Shown here: in pieces, positions 33,922 to 42,100 of the stretch
Position numbering within the stretch: the first letter of the stretch is position 1
Layout of the letters: each line of letters starts with the position of its first letter
From: Clostridium yunnanense
GTDB taxonomy: Bacteria; Bacillota; Clostridia; Clostridiales; Clostridiaceae
NCBI RefSeq assembly: GCF_016595795.1
Contig: NZ_JAENHN010000037.1
Coordinates: forward strand, 340,980-404,979
Reading direction: 5' to 3'
Length of the DNA stretch: 64,000 nucleotides
Made by a program: the position numbers and the translations under genes
Notes under the pieces: generated by a model
What the model saw: the letters and a program-made list of their open reading frames with translations, nothing else
The model's database searches: none
What the model was told of the DNA's origin: nothing

Positions 33922-36581
33922 ACAAAACCCATCCTTTCAAGATGGATTTTAACCTTATCTTCTAATATAGAAACCTCTTTGCTTAATTGCGGCAAAGTTT
34001 GCTCGTATCGTTCAGCCAATTCTGTAACACGATTGGCAATTCTATGTGATATTGCAGAGTAAAGGCTTTCTATTCCATTTCCAATGGAGTAATACCACTT
34101 ACGATTGATTAAAAGGTCTTTGATTTCTTCATCGGTAAGCGTTGAATAGCGTTCTTTGCATTTTTCATCTAGTTGTACTTTTAATTCTTTAATTAGTTTA
34201 GAAAACTCGTCAGCTTTAATTGAAAGTTCATATGCGGCCTTTAATTCCTCATAATCATTTAAATAAATTTCTGGCATCTGTCCAGTAGATCTTATTTTTT
34301 GTAAACGCTCGGTTATAGATGCTTTTGTAATAGTTCCTTTATCAGTATAAGCATTTTTACATAGTTGATGAGATGACACATACGCAACGTACTCATTTTT
34401 CTTCATTGGAAAAAGTGAAAGTAATACCTCTAATTCTATTGATTCTTCCGTTTTTATGTGACTGTGTATCTTTTCAATTTCAGACTCTATATCTTTTATT
34501 TTTACTTTACCATCATCTGAGCTTATATCATTAAGTATAGAATCTTCTTTTGTGTTTTCTATTATTTCTGTTAATCTCCCATCTGTTTCAGCAAGAACAT
34601 TTTCAGCATCTTGAATTGTGGCTTTCTCAGTAGGGAAAAATGCGTCAATCATTACTGTTTTAGGAATAAGCTTTCCATCCCATCCGATAACTTTTTCTTG
34701 ACCTTTTTTCTTACCAGATGTAAATTTGCCTATAATACTTTCGGTTTCTCTTGCAAGAGAGTAACCTTTTGAGTCATTAATAATTAAGAAAACATCATCC
34801 CCCATAACCTCTAGCCAGTAGCCTAACAACACTTGATAAACATCATATTTATCTATAAGATTTAATGCTTCAAACTGTACTAGGATTTTTTCAGCCAAAT
34901 TGAAAATCAGCTGTTTCGGAGAAGTTTCTGTATTTAATGATAGTAGTAATTCATTAGCATAGTTTTTCCAACTTTCAAAAGCTGCATCTACCTTTCTACC
35001 ATAAATTGCAAACTCGTCATTTGAATAAATTGTTTGTCGTATTCTATCTTTTGAAATATTTAGTTTATAAAACCCTTCATCATATTCTGTAAACAAAGTA
35101 TCTTTAAGATTCAAAAACTCAGCCCAATATCTATCTAAGCTATCCACATCCAACGCAGGAATACCTCCATGTATATGAGCCTTTATATTTTGTAAATCCT
35201 CAGCTTCGCTTGTATCAATGTATCTTGAAATATTAAGGTTGTATTCGTTCTTTTCTTTTATCTCAATCATCGGAACAAAACGGGAGTATTTGGGATTAGT
35301 TTCAATTTGATTATTAAAAGTAGTTACAATCTTATACACATCACGTTCACGAAGCCTGTTTTTATTGCCATCTTTTATAAAATCTTTACTTGCATCAATC
35401 ATAAATATGCCCTGTCTATTAGCGGCATCCTCTTTATCTATTATTAGTATACAAGCCGGTATTCCTGTGCCGTAAAATAAGTTGGCAGGCAGGCTGATAA
35501 TTCCTTTAATAAAGCCTTTGTCAATAATTGTTTTACGAATAGTTGCTTCTGCATTGCCTCTAAAAAGAACCCCATGTGGCAAAATAACTGCAGCCTTACC
35601 ATTAGATTTAAGGGTTTTTAAAATATGAAGTAGCCAAGCATAATCTCCATTAGTTTCTGGTGGCCTATCTCCATAACCTTCAAATCGACCATATTCTTTT
35701 ATGCCATTAGTCCAATTTTTTGTTGAGAAAGGCGGATTTGCTACAATATAATCAAATCTACGCAACTCAGTTTCATCATTGTCTTTAAAATACTGTGGAT
35801 CTGAAAAAGTATTACCTGACTTTACTACAACAGCTGCTTTGTTATGAAGTACAGCATTCATCATAGCTAGACCTGCTGTTGTTCCTTCTTTTTCTTGCCC
35901 ATATCCAGCAATTTCAAAGGGAACTTCTTCCAATGCACGAATTAATAAAGAACCAGAACCACAGGCTGGATCACACACTTCAGCATCTCGATTATCACAT
36001 TTATCAATACCGATTACCTTAGCTAAAATTCGAGATACTTCTGCAGGGGTATAAAATTGTCCCTTGCTTTTACCACTTTCAGTAGCAAAGTTTCTCATTA
36101 AGTATTCATAGGCATCTCCAATAATATCATCGCCTTCAGCATTGTTATTTTTAAAATTTAATTCTGGTCGTTGAAAAATAGAAATGAGATTAGACAATTT
36201 GTCCACCATCTCTTTTCCTTTACCAATTTTAGATTCATCATTAAAGTGAGCATTATCAATTACTCCTTTTAGACGTGGATTAACGTCTGCAAGTCTAGCA
36301 ATAATCTTATCCATCCCTTCACCAATATTATTGCTATTTTTAAGTGCTATAAAATCATCAAAGCTACAGCCTGTTCTTTTCTTAGAGTCACTTTCAGGGT
36401 CGTTTTCCTTATCAAAAACTTTAATATCTGCATATTTTTGCCCTTTATACTTATCTGTTACATACTTTATAAATAATAAAGTTAGAATGTAGTCTTTATA
36501 TTGTGAGGCATCCATTCCGCCTCGTAATTCATCACAACTTGCCCAAAGCGAACTATATAATTCTGTCTTTTTAACTGCCAT
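33915..36581 (-). CDS. hsdM: Type I restriction enzyme, M (methyltransferase) subunit
   Basis: An N6-adenine methyltransferase of 888 residues. The HsdM N-terminal domain is followed by SAM motif I VCDPACGSGSLLI (about 203-215) and catalytic motif IV YIVANPPF (about 280-287). It is longer than the classic 500-residue HsdM. The extra C-terminal 350 residues are helical, with coiled-coil-like stretches, as in a common Firmicute subfamily. It is the first structural gene of the operon, and a small HTH gene lies just upstream. Confidence 0.9.
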   Translation of the reverse strand: MAVKKTELYSSLWASCDELRGGMDASQYKDYILTLLFIKYVTDKYKGQKYADIKVFDKENDPESDSKKRTGCSFDDFIALKNSNNIGEGMDKIIARLADVNPRLKGVIDNAHFNDESKIGKGKEMVDKLSNLISIFQRPELNFKNNNAEGDDIIGDAYEYLMRNFATESGKSKGQFYTPAEVSRILAKVIGIDKCDNRDAEVCDPACGSGSLLIRALEEVPFEIAGYGQEKEGTTAGLAMMNAVLHNKAAVVVKSGNTFSDPQYFKDNDETELRRFDYIVANPPFSTKNWTNGIKEYGRFEGYGDRPPETNGDYAWLLHILKTLKSNGKAAVILPHGVLFRGNAEATIRKTIIDKGFIKGIISLPANLFYGTGIPACILIIDKEDAANRQGIFMIDASKDFIKDGNKNRLRERDVYKIVTTFNNQIETNPKYSRFVPMIEIKEKNEYNLNISRYIDTSEAEDLQNIKAHIHGGIPALDVDSLDRYWAEFLNLKDTLFTEYDEGFYKLNISKDRIRQTIYSNDEFAIYGRKVDAAFESWKNYANELLLSLNTETSPKQLIFNLAEKILVQFEALNLIDKYDVYQVLLGYWLEVMGDDVFLIINDSKGYSLARETESIIGKFTSGKKKGQEKVIGWDGKLIPKTVMIDAFFPTEKATIQDAENVLAETDGRLTEIIENTKEDSILNDISSDDGKVKIKDIESEIEKIHSHIKTEESIELEVLLSLFPMKKNEYVAYVSSHQLCKNAYTDKGTITKASITERLQKIRSTGQMPEIYLNDYEELKAAYELSIKADEFSKLIKELKVQLDEKCKERYSTLTDEEIKDLLINRKWYYSIGNGIESLYSAISHRIANRVTELAERYEQTLPQLSKEVSILEDKVKIHLERMGFVW

Positions 36582-36613
36582 CTTATTTCCCTCCAGTACA
36601 ATTCTTTATTGTT

Positions 36614-36838
36614 TTACTCATTGCGTAATTCTACTTTTTCACCGTTAGGCAGAGTAAAAGACTGCTCATATTTAATATTCATAGAGTCAGCTATTTTTAT
36701 CAATTCTTTTTCGGTTATTGTTCCCCGTTTCAATTTAGCATTAAAATTTTGTGGAGACTGTCCAATACGCCGTGCAAGTTCTGATATACTAATTTCCATT
36801 CTGACGCACAAGACTTTGATTTGTTCTGATGTAGTCAT
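36614..36838 (-). CDS. Small XRE-family HTH protein upstream of hsdM
   Basis: A 74-residue regulator with HTH MEISISELARRIGQSPQNFNAKLKRGTITEKELIKIADSM (about residues 12-52) and a short C-terminal tail. The ATG at 36838 is preferred to an upstream start at 36868. It lies 32 bases before hsdM on the same strand, so it probably controls restriction-modification expression, like a C protein; that is inferred from position. Confidence 0.7.
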   Translation of the reverse strand: MTTSEQIKVLCVRMEISISELARRIGQSPQNFNAKLKRGTITEKELIKIADSMNIKYEQSFTLPNGEKVELRNE

Positions 36839-37027
36839 ATTATACCCCCATAAAATATATAATAACAATTATAAATCATTTGTTTTATAGTTGCAATGTT
36901 TTAAACTGAAATATAATATAATGAGACCAATTCTATCTACAAATAACAATAAGGCAGTAAGACTAGATTTCAATGCAAAACCTATACCATACGTCAAATT
37001 TCTTTTTTCTGCATAAAGGTGCATCCC

Positions 37028-37062
37028 CCTAAATAAAAAATTCCCTCGGACATCAGTCTGAG
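37028..37062 (-). terminator. Intrinsic terminator
   Basis: TTCCCTC and GAGGGAA form the base of a stem extended by GAC/GTC. The minus strand continues with TTTTTTATTT. Confidence 0.75.
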
Positions 37063-37170
37063 GGAAAACAAAACTTACTTCAATATTTACTCAAAATCCT
37101 CTATGACCCTCGATATCAGGCTAATTCTTTACTATCTTCTCAAGTGTCTCCACGTGTTTTTAAACGAAAT

Positions 37171-37213
37171 CATATGTAATTTAGCTTCAGATAATCGAAG
37201 TTGAATTACATAT
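37171..37213 (-). terminator. Hairpin after the 37300 gene
   Basis: CATATGTAATT pairs perfectly with AATTACATATG, with CTTC/GAAG inside. It lies between the 37300 gene and the stronger terminator at 37028. Confidence 0.5.
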
Positions 37214-37299
37214 GCTTAATAAAAATTATAAAGATACAAAAATAATGTATGCTTATTGGTTTTATATACTTTTATCTAGTTTAATTATCAAACCTTTCC

Positions 37300-37563
37300 T
37301 TAGTTTTTCTCAAAAGATTTCCCTTTCTTTATAAGAACCACCATATATTCCCCCTGACTCTCCATCAACCCATTAATCATATATCCTTTACCGTAAAGCT
37401 CTAAGAATTCTACTCTATTTCTTAGCCACTTAACATCATAAGCAAGCTTCATATTCTCGGTAACTAGAGTGATATTCTCTCCAACAAGCCTTTTTATTCG
37501 CTCTTCTTTCTCTGCTAAATTTTGTTTTAAAGATTGAAGCTCGCTATCAACACTCTCTTCCAT
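37300..37563 (-). CDS. Small coiled-coil protein of the phage-like module
   Basis: An 87-residue protein dominated by a heptad-rich helix (SELQSLKQNLAEKEERIKRLVGENITLVTENMKLAYDVKWLRNRVEFLE, about 7-56) and a short C-terminal beta-like end. It is the last gene of the leftward module, 51 bases after the DnaD-like gene. The family is not recognised; a role as a structural or replication accessory is a guess. Confidence 0.6.
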   Translation of the reverse strand: MEESVDSELQSLKQNLAEKEERIKRLVGENITLVTENMKLAYDVKWLRNRVEFLELYGKGYMINGLMESQGEYMVVLIKKGKSFEKN

Positions 37564-37614
37564 TTCAAATCACCCTTTCAATTCTTCATGATTTACTTCC
37601 CACATAACCTAGTT

Positions 37615-38589
37615 TTAGTCCCATTTTAGTAGTTTCTTCTCAAGCTCCCCATAGTCATATTCCCGTTGAGGATAGTCAGTAAACTTTAGTATCTTACTAC
37701 TTTGTTTAGGAGTTTTAGTACCATCAAATCCCGCTTCATCCTTTGGGTAACCTTCTTTCTCCCAATTTTTCAGTATTCCATTGATATACCTCATTGAAGG
37801 TTTATTAGCTGCTACAGCTTTATCTATGGCTCTTTTTACATTTATAGATTCATGCTGCTTTATTGCTACTCTTAGAGCACCTAAGTTAAGTCCTTCTGTA
37901 TCTCCGCTAATACTCTTGTAATGATTAGAGAGAGACAAAGCAACCTCATCTTCATGATTTACTGTGCAACTAACAGAAGTATCATAAAATATAGTTTTGA
38001 TTTGCTTTTGTTTTACTACTTGATTTTCTTTTTTTATAATGTTTCCTGTCTTTATCTCTTTTTCTGTATAGTTTTCTTTTTCTGTTCCTGTTTCTTCTTC
38101 TGTTTCTGTTTCTTCTTCTGTTTCTGTATTGACAACCTGTCGTGGTACGATACGTTCACGAGTCGTTGACGTATCGTAAAATTTTTCATAAAGGCTTAGT
38201 ATTACTTCACTCTTAATGCTTTCTGCCACATAGCAAATCAAAGCTTTGTCCTTAACCAAGCCTAACTCTTTTGTAAGACAATCCATTACAGGCTTGCCTC
38301 CTTTACCTAGGTTGTACTTCCCCCAGTTTTTTAATGCTATTTCCCTAGTTTCACAGTTATACTTTATGAGTTTATGATGATTTATAAATCTATCCATCAA
38401 TGCATTTACAGTCTCAGTAGTATATCCAAGCTCTAATGCCATCTGTTTTTTACTTATGGTATAAATTCCTGTACTTGTAGTATTAGGGTTAGTTAAAAGA
38501 TATAAATAAAAGTATCTATCTTCAGGAGTCATCTCTTCCATTATCTTAGGATCCTTCCAAAAGTCTACGTATAGAATTCTATAAGTCAT
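37615..38589 (-). CDS. DnaD-like phage replication protein
   Basis: The 324-residue protein starts with the phage replisome organiser N-terminal winged helix (TYRILYVDFWKDPKIMEEMTPEDRYFYLYLLTNPNTTSTGIY, about 2-42). An acidic Glu/Thr-rich linker follows (about 150-175), then a DnaD-type C-terminal domain (HYKSISGDTEGLNLGALRVAIKQHESINVKRAIDKAVAAN...MRYINGILKNW). Such proteins load the helicase during phage or plasmid replication. The ATG at 38589 has AAGGAGAG upstream. Its presence implies the excised island may replicate. Confidence 0.75.
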   Translation of the reverse strand: MTYRILYVDFWKDPKIMEEMTPEDRYFYLYLLTNPNTTSTGIYTISKKQMALELGYTTETVNALMDRFINHHKLIKYNCETREIALKNWGKYNLGKGGKPVMDCLTKELGLVKDKALICYVAESIKSEVILSLYEKFYDTSTTRERIVPRQVVNTETEEETETEEETGTEKENYTEKEIKTGNIIKKENQVVKQKQIKTIFYDTSVSCTVNHEDEVALSLSNHYKSISGDTEGLNLGALRVAIKQHESINVKRAIDKAVAANKPSMRYINGILKNWEKEGYPKDEAGFDGTKTPKQSSKILKFTDYPQREYDYGELEKKLLKWD

Positions 38590-38710
38590 ACCCACATCTC
38601 TCCTTATTCTCAATAGTAAAACATCTGTAATTGTTAAACCCGGTCCAAGTAGGCTTTATTCCATTCATTTTGCAACGCTTTATATAATTTTGAAGTATTC
38701 TAATATCCAA
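38579..38710 (-). CDS. Small protein (43 aa) overlapping the DnaD-like gene
   Basis: A short ORF starts with TTG at 38710, six bases after a strong GGAGG, and ends eleven bases inside the next gene in another frame. The product, MDIRILQNYIKRCKMNGIKP..., is basic with Cys residues. The strong ribosome site and coupled overlap suggest a real small phage-type gene. No family is recognised. Confidence 0.45.
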   Translation of the reverse strand: MDIRILQNYIKRCKMNGIKPTWTGFNNYRCFTIENKERCGYDL

Positions 38711-38786
38711 TTTACTACCTCCAAAAATAAGCTATTTATTCATATGAATTACATACAAATCCAATAGTTTGTCTTCTCCTCTTCGG

Positions 38787-38813
38787 AACAATCTAGGCAT
38801 AGCCTAGATTGTT
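38787..38813. promoter_or_regulatory. Perfect 12-bp-arm palindrome
   Basis: AACAATCTAGGC and its complement flank ATA. It lies between the antirepressor stop and the next small gene. No T-run follows, so an operator or attenuator is as likely as a terminator. Confidence 0.5.
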
Positions 38814-38842
38814 ATCTACTATCAAATACAATAAATTTATAT

Positions 38843-39604
38843 CTAGCATATAAATCCTTCTTCAATTTTTTCAACATCATTATTCAAGTCTTCAATGGAC
38901 CTAAGGAGTTTGCCCTGTGGTTTCCAGTTTCTCAAATATTCCTTTGCTTTCATAAATTCTACCCTTGATGTGTTTCTATAAGAATTCACATTGAAATATT
39001 CCTTATAATCCTTCCAGACTTGTGAAAATACTTTACTCCTAAGACTACTATCCTTGTAGGCTTTATTCTCTTTCCCTCTCATAGCTTCAATAGCTGTTGA
39101 TCTTGCTAACTCTTGGAGTATGAGTTGTTGAGAATAATCAATTGTCATTGTGTTTTCTAAATTCTCAACTCTGTTTTCAATTTGGCTTGTTGCTGCTATA
39201 AGCTCTCCAACCTCAGCATGTAATAGCGATATTACCTTGATTCCATCAGCCCTAACTATTTCTTTAAGTCTGAAATAGTTACTAACGAATTCTTTTTGAA
39301 CTTTCCATGCTAAATTATCTGTAAGTGACTTAACCAACATAAGATATCCACTTTCGGTTATTAAATAAGACCCTGCATTATTAATTTCAGATGTACGAAT
39401 TTCATACTTCTTAACATCGGCAGGTTTTACAAAATAGAAATCTACACCTTCCACAAAATGTTTGGCATTAGCATTAAAGTTCCTCTTTGCAGTTCCTTCA
39501 GCTCTTTCATGTAATCTGTCAATATCCTTAAAAGTCACTACTTTTTGTCCTTTAAACTCCTTTACTTCTAGTTGCTGATTATTGATTTTTATTAAGTTAC
39601 TCAC
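38843..39604 (-). CDS. Phage antirepressor (ORF6N/ORF6C type)
   Basis: The 253-residue protein has an N-terminal ORF6N domain (KEFKGQKVVTFKDIDRLHERAEGTAKRNFNANAKHFVEGVDFYFV, about 14-58). A LTESGYLMLVKSLTDNLAWKVQKEFVSNYF segment follows, then a linker and a C-terminal ORF6C-like region. Such proteins counter CI-type repressors and favour induction or excision. The start follows GTTGGAGAAGTGAG. Its place downstream of the Cro/excisionase genes fits an early leftward operon. Confidence 0.8.
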   Translation of the reverse strand: MSNLIKINNQQLEVKEFKGQKVVTFKDIDRLHERAEGTAKRNFNANAKHFVEGVDFYFVKPADVKKYEIRTSEINNAGSYLITESGYLMLVKSLTDNLAWKVQKEFVSNYFRLKEIVRADGIKVISLLHAEVGELIAATSQIENRVENLENTMTIDYSQQLILQELARSTAIEAMRGKENKAYKDSSLRSKVFSQVWKDYKEYFNVNSYRNTSRVEFMKAKEYLRNWKPQGKLLRSIEDLNNDVEKIEEGFIC

Positions 39605-39695
39605 TTCTCCAACTCCCTTACAATCTTAATATTCTACTCATAATACGTCCTGCTGCTCTCTATACTTGACAGATGTATATAACCTTTCAGCTATT

Positions 39696-39881
39696 CTAAG
39701 TCTTTATTAAAAACGGTATTTCTTTTCTTAACTCATCTAATTTCTTAATATTGCTCTCTATGAGCTTAGTGAAATTATGACCTTCTTCTTCACTTTTTGA
39801 AAATAATCTCTGCTTAATAAGGATTGAAGTTTCATTTGCAATTCTGCAATGATCAACTACTATTTCTTCTAACCTGCACAT
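39696..39881 (-). CDS. Small helical protein, duplicate B
   Basis: A 61-residue acidic helical protein (MCRLEEIVVDHCRIANETSILIKQRLFSKSEEEGHNFTKLIE). It is a clear paralogue of 39950-40144, about 50 percent identical by eye. Both genes are preceded by the same AGAGAGGAGAGC ribosome-site region. The function is unknown. It arose by tandem duplication that also copied the 3' end of the excisionase-like gene. Confidence 0.65.
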   Translation of the reverse strand: MCRLEEIVVDHCRIANETSILIKQRLFSKSEEEGHNFTKLIESNIKKLDELRKEIPFLIKT

Positions 39882-39930
39882 TATAAAGCTCTCCTCTCTT
39901 CACTGGCCCTATCTAGTCAATCTATAATAA
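39882..39930 (-). repeat. Duplicated 3' end of the excisionase-like gene
   Basis: This stretch is nearly identical (one difference over about 45 bases) to 40145-40192, which encodes the end of the HTH_17 protein. Here it is an untranslated leftover that supplies a ribosome site for the 39696-39881 gene. Confidence 0.7.
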
Positions 39931-39949
39931 ATTTGTATTATACGGCTTT

Positions 39950-40144
39950 TCAACTAATAAAATTGTTTATTAATACATCTATCTCTTCTCCGAGATTCTC
40001 TATTTTCTGCATATTATCCTCAATAACCTTAGCAAAATTCCGAGCTTCCTCTTCACTTTTAAAAGATATTCTCCCATGAATAAGTTTTGAGGTTTCATCT
40101 GAAATTCTGAAATGCTCAACCATTATTTCTTCTAACCTTCCCAC
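39950..40144 (-). CDS. Small helical protein, duplicate A
   Basis: A 64-residue paralogue of 39696-39881 (MGRLEEIMVEHFRISDETSKLIHGRISFKSEEEARNFAKVIEDN). It abuts the upstream excisionase-like gene, whose stop overlaps its start, so they are co-translated. No family is recognised; the conserved halves suggest one short four-helix or dimeric fold. Confidence 0.65.
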   Translation of the reverse strand: MGRLEEIMVEHFRISDETSKLIHGRISFKSEEEARNFAKVIEDNMQKIENLGEEIDVLINNFIS

Positions 40145-40392
40145 TATAAAGCTCTCCTCTCTTCACTGGCCCTATCTAGCCAATCTATAAATAACTTTCT
40201 GTTTATAAGCGTTTTATTGCCGATTTTTACACATGGAAAATCTTGTTGATAAACAAATTCAGATATCTTATGCTTCCCTATTCCGCTAAGCTTCGCTGCT
40301 TCATCGATTGTTAATGTTAATTTTTGCTCTTCCCTTATTGTTGGCTTTACTTCTTCCAATGCTTGCTTGATTATCATCTTTAACTCTTCCAT
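40144..40392 (-). CDS. HTH_17 excisionase-like protein
   Basis: An 82-residue protein with a MerR/excisionase-type HTH: LTIDEAAKLSGIGKHKISEFVYQQDFPCVKIGNKTLINRKLFIDWLD (about 27-73). The VKIGNKTLINRKLFIDWL tail is diagnostic. It may bend att DNA and direct excision with the integrase. It overlaps the upstream XRE gene by 13 bases. It lies 1.6 kb from the integrase and on the opposite strand, so it is expressed with the early leftward genes. Confidence 0.75.
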   Translation of the reverse strand: MEELKMIIKQALEEVKPTIREEQKLTLTIDEAAKLSGIGKHKISEFVYQQDFPCVKIGNKTLINRKLFIDWLDRASEERRAL

Positions 40393-40604
40393 TTTCTCAC
40401 CTCATAATACTCTTTAGGTATTAAATCATTTGGAGTTATATTTAATGCTAGACATAAAGAACAAATCACTTTCAAAGTTGGATTACTGTACTTACCTTTC
40501 TCTAGATCACCTAAAAAGGTTCTTGAGACACCGCTTTTCAGTGAAAGTTTTGAAATTGAGTAACCTTTTACTTTTCTAAGTTCTTTCAATTTTTTACCTA
40601 TCAA
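40380..40604 (-). CDS. XRE-family regulator
   Basis: A 74-residue single-domain HTH protein (IGKKLKELRKVKGYSISKLSLKSGVSRTFLGDLEKGKYSNPTLKVICSLCLALNI). GAGTGATATTCG lies before the ATG. It is the second gene of the early leftward operon, after the Cro-like gene. It probably tunes expression of this module. Confidence 0.75.
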   Translation of the reverse strand: MIGKKLKELRKVKGYSISKLSLKSGVSRTFLGDLEKGKYSNPTLKVICSLCLALNITPNDLIPKEYYEVRKWKS

Positions 40605-40675
40605 CGAATATCACTCCTCTTGTTATCCTCCATAAGTCTCCTAGTTTACGTTTAAAGATAATTCCATAAACTAAT

Positions 40676-40900
40676 TCAAGATTTTGTTGCATTTTTGGTA
40701 ACTTCATTGCAAAAAATTTTTTCTATTGCTTCATTAAAAATAGTTGCTATTGCAATAGCCTCAGATACTGTAAAATTTCTTAACCCATTCTCTTTTCGAT
40801 TATATGTTGCTGGCGTAGTTCCTATTATATCTGCCATATGCTTTTGGCTATAACCAAATTTAGTTCTTAAATACTTTAGTTCTGAATTATATTTATTCAT
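40676..40900 (-). CDS. Cro-like XRE regulator
   Basis: A 74-residue HTH protein (LKYLRTKFGYSQKHMADIIGTTPATYNRKENGLRNFTVSEAIAIATIF). It is divergent from the CI-like gene across four TTTGGTAACT repeats, and a fifth copy lies inside its own 3' end (40694-40703). That is the classical Cro position in a lysogeny switch. It starts the leftward early operon. Confidence 0.75.
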   Translation of the reverse strand: MNKYNSELKYLRTKFGYSQKHMADIIGTTPATYNRKENGLRNFTVSEAIAIATIFNEAIEKIFCNEVTKNATKS

Positions 40901-40924
40901 TCAATGCACCGCCTTCGTTATCCA

Positions 40925-41021
40925 TTTGGTAACTTTATAATATTATACTTTTGGTAACTAGTCAATAAATTTCTTAATAAATATTATATTTTTGGTAACT
41001 TGTATTTTATTTTTGGTAACT
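40925..41021. promoter_or_regulatory. Operator region: four TTTGGTAACT direct repeats
   Basis: Exact copies begin at 40925, 40950, 40991 and 41012, all in the same orientation. They lie between divergent Cro-like and CI-like genes. They are the probable binding sites of one or both repressors. Confidence 0.65.
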
Positions 41022-41051
41022 TTTCTTATAATTAGAGTTGGAGGTGATAAG

Positions 41052-41546
41052 ATGTATAGCTTTGGACAAATTTTAAGAGAATTAAGAAACGCTAAAGATG
41101 TTACTTTAGATACTATGGCTGAGGACTTAAATACAACCAAAGCAACTTTAAGTAGATATGAAAATGACTTAAGAGAACCTAAAATAGATTTTGTTATTAA
41201 GGTTGCTGAATATTTTAATGTTTCTACCGATTACCTCCTAGGCAAAACTAATACCCCTATATATGAAAAAGTGGAACCTAAGGAAGAAGAAATTGTAATA
41301 GTCGATCCAAAATTAAAGGAACTATTTGAGAATACGAAAGACCTTCCAAATGAAGCTATTACAAATTTAAATGAAATAGCTAAGAACCTAAAAAATAGCT
41401 ATGAAATAATTGAATATAAGAAGAACAATGATAAGATAGAGTTTATTTTAAATAAAGATGTAAAACCAGATGGACTCACCAAAGAAGAACTTGAAGAAGC
41501 TTACAGACTTGCAAAAGAATTAGATAAGATTAGAAATAAGAAGTAA
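41052..41546 (+). CDS. CI-like repressor (XRE)
   Basis: The 164-residue protein has an N-terminal HTH (FGQILRELRNAKDVTLDTMAEDLNTTKATLSRYENDLREPKIDFVIKVAEYFNVSTDYLLG, about 3-63) and a charged C-terminal half without the LexA-type peptidase or ImmA-cleavable signature I would expect. The ATG at 41052 has GGAGGTGATAAG upstream. It likely represses the leftward operon through the TTTGGTAACT repeats. How SOS would relieve it is unclear, because no cleavage motif is seen. Confidence 0.75.
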   Translation: MYSFGQILRELRNAKDVTLDTMAEDLNTTKATLSRYENDLREPKIDFVIKVAEYFNVSTDYLLGKTNTPIYEKVEPKEEEIVIVDPKLKELFENTKDLPNEAITNLNEIAKNLKNSYEIIEYKKNNDKIEFILNKDVKPDGLTKEELEEAYRLAKELDKIRNKK

Positions 41547-41548
41547 TT

Positions 41549-41581
41549 ATGAGATGTCAAATATGGCATCTCTTTTTTTAT
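41549..41581 (+). terminator. Terminator after CI-like repressor gene
   Basis: GAGATG pairs with CATCTC in a short hairpin followed by TTTTTTTATT. Confidence 0.8.
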
Positions 41582-41790
41582 TCCTCTTAATAATTATTAA
41601 CAAATTATTTACATTGTAATCTTTTGTCGTAATTATGTGAAATTAAAGTCGTAATCGTATAACAATATACTTTCATCCATTGATATTGCAACATTCTACA
41701 TATATTTTTTGTAAATATACTCCTATACCTGCCCAATTTCCATGAATTTGTCAAATGTGAATAGTTATGATAATATATCAATAGATATGA

Positions 41791-41802
41791 GAACATACGT
41801 TC
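41791..41802. promoter_or_regulatory. LexA (DinR)-type SOS box
   Basis: GAACATACGTTC matches the Gram-positive LexA core GAAC-N4-GTTC, with RNRY in the middle. It lies 76 bases before the small ORF and about 240 before the integrase. It suggests damage-induced integrase expression. Confidence 0.6.
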
Positions 41803-41810
41803 CGTGGACT

Positions 41811-41844
41811 GTAGTCAATAAGCTTTTTGTAGTCAATGATTTTA
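41811..41844 (+). repeat. Two TGTAGTCAAT direct repeats
   Basis: The ten-base word occurs twice, about 18 bases apart, between the LexA-type box and the small ORF. It may be a regulator or integrase site. Confidence 0.4.
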
Positions 41845-41866
41845 TGAGTGTGAAAGGATTGATGGT

Positions 41867-42100
41867 GTGGGAGACGAAAGACTTATAATAGAGAAATTAA
41901 ATAACTTAGGTATACAACTCTTAATACTAAACGGTGATATATTAAAAGAAAAAGAAACTGACGATATGTCGACAAGGGAAAATATTTCAACTGGAGAAAC
42001 TAATATAGATACCTCACAATTAACATATAAGGAGGTGGAACTTTGGCCAGAGAACCTAAAACCAATTATGAGAAAAATGGAGTTAAATACTACAGAGTAA
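41867..42100 (+). CDS. Small acidic protein overlapping the integrase start
   Basis: A 77-residue ORF starting with GTG at 41867 after AAAGGATTGATG, ending 58 bases inside the integrase gene in another frame. The first part (MGDERLIIEKLNNLGIQLLILNGDILKEKE) looks helical; the remainder is Ser/Thr/Glu-rich. The last 20 codons overlap the integrase and may be chance. No family is recognised. It may be a coupled leader ORF or an accessory directionality factor; evidence is limited to position and ribosome site. Confidence 0.4.
   Translation: MGDERLIIEKLNNLGIQLLILNGDILKEKETDDMSTRENISTGETNIDTSQLTYKEVELWPENLKPIMRKMELNTTE

Larger units (their letters stand above)
36839..37299. other. Intergenic region between restriction cargo and phage-like module
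   Basis: These 461 bases contain two strong hairpins (37028-37062 and 37171-37213) that end leftward transcription of the module. The promoter for the hsd operon should lie in the first 150 bases. No gene is visible. Confidence 0.5.

Noticed and set aside
37921..38169. Plus-strand Phe/Cys-rich frame of 82 codons
   Set aside because: It is antisense to the low-complexity Glu/Thr linker of the DnaD-like protein.
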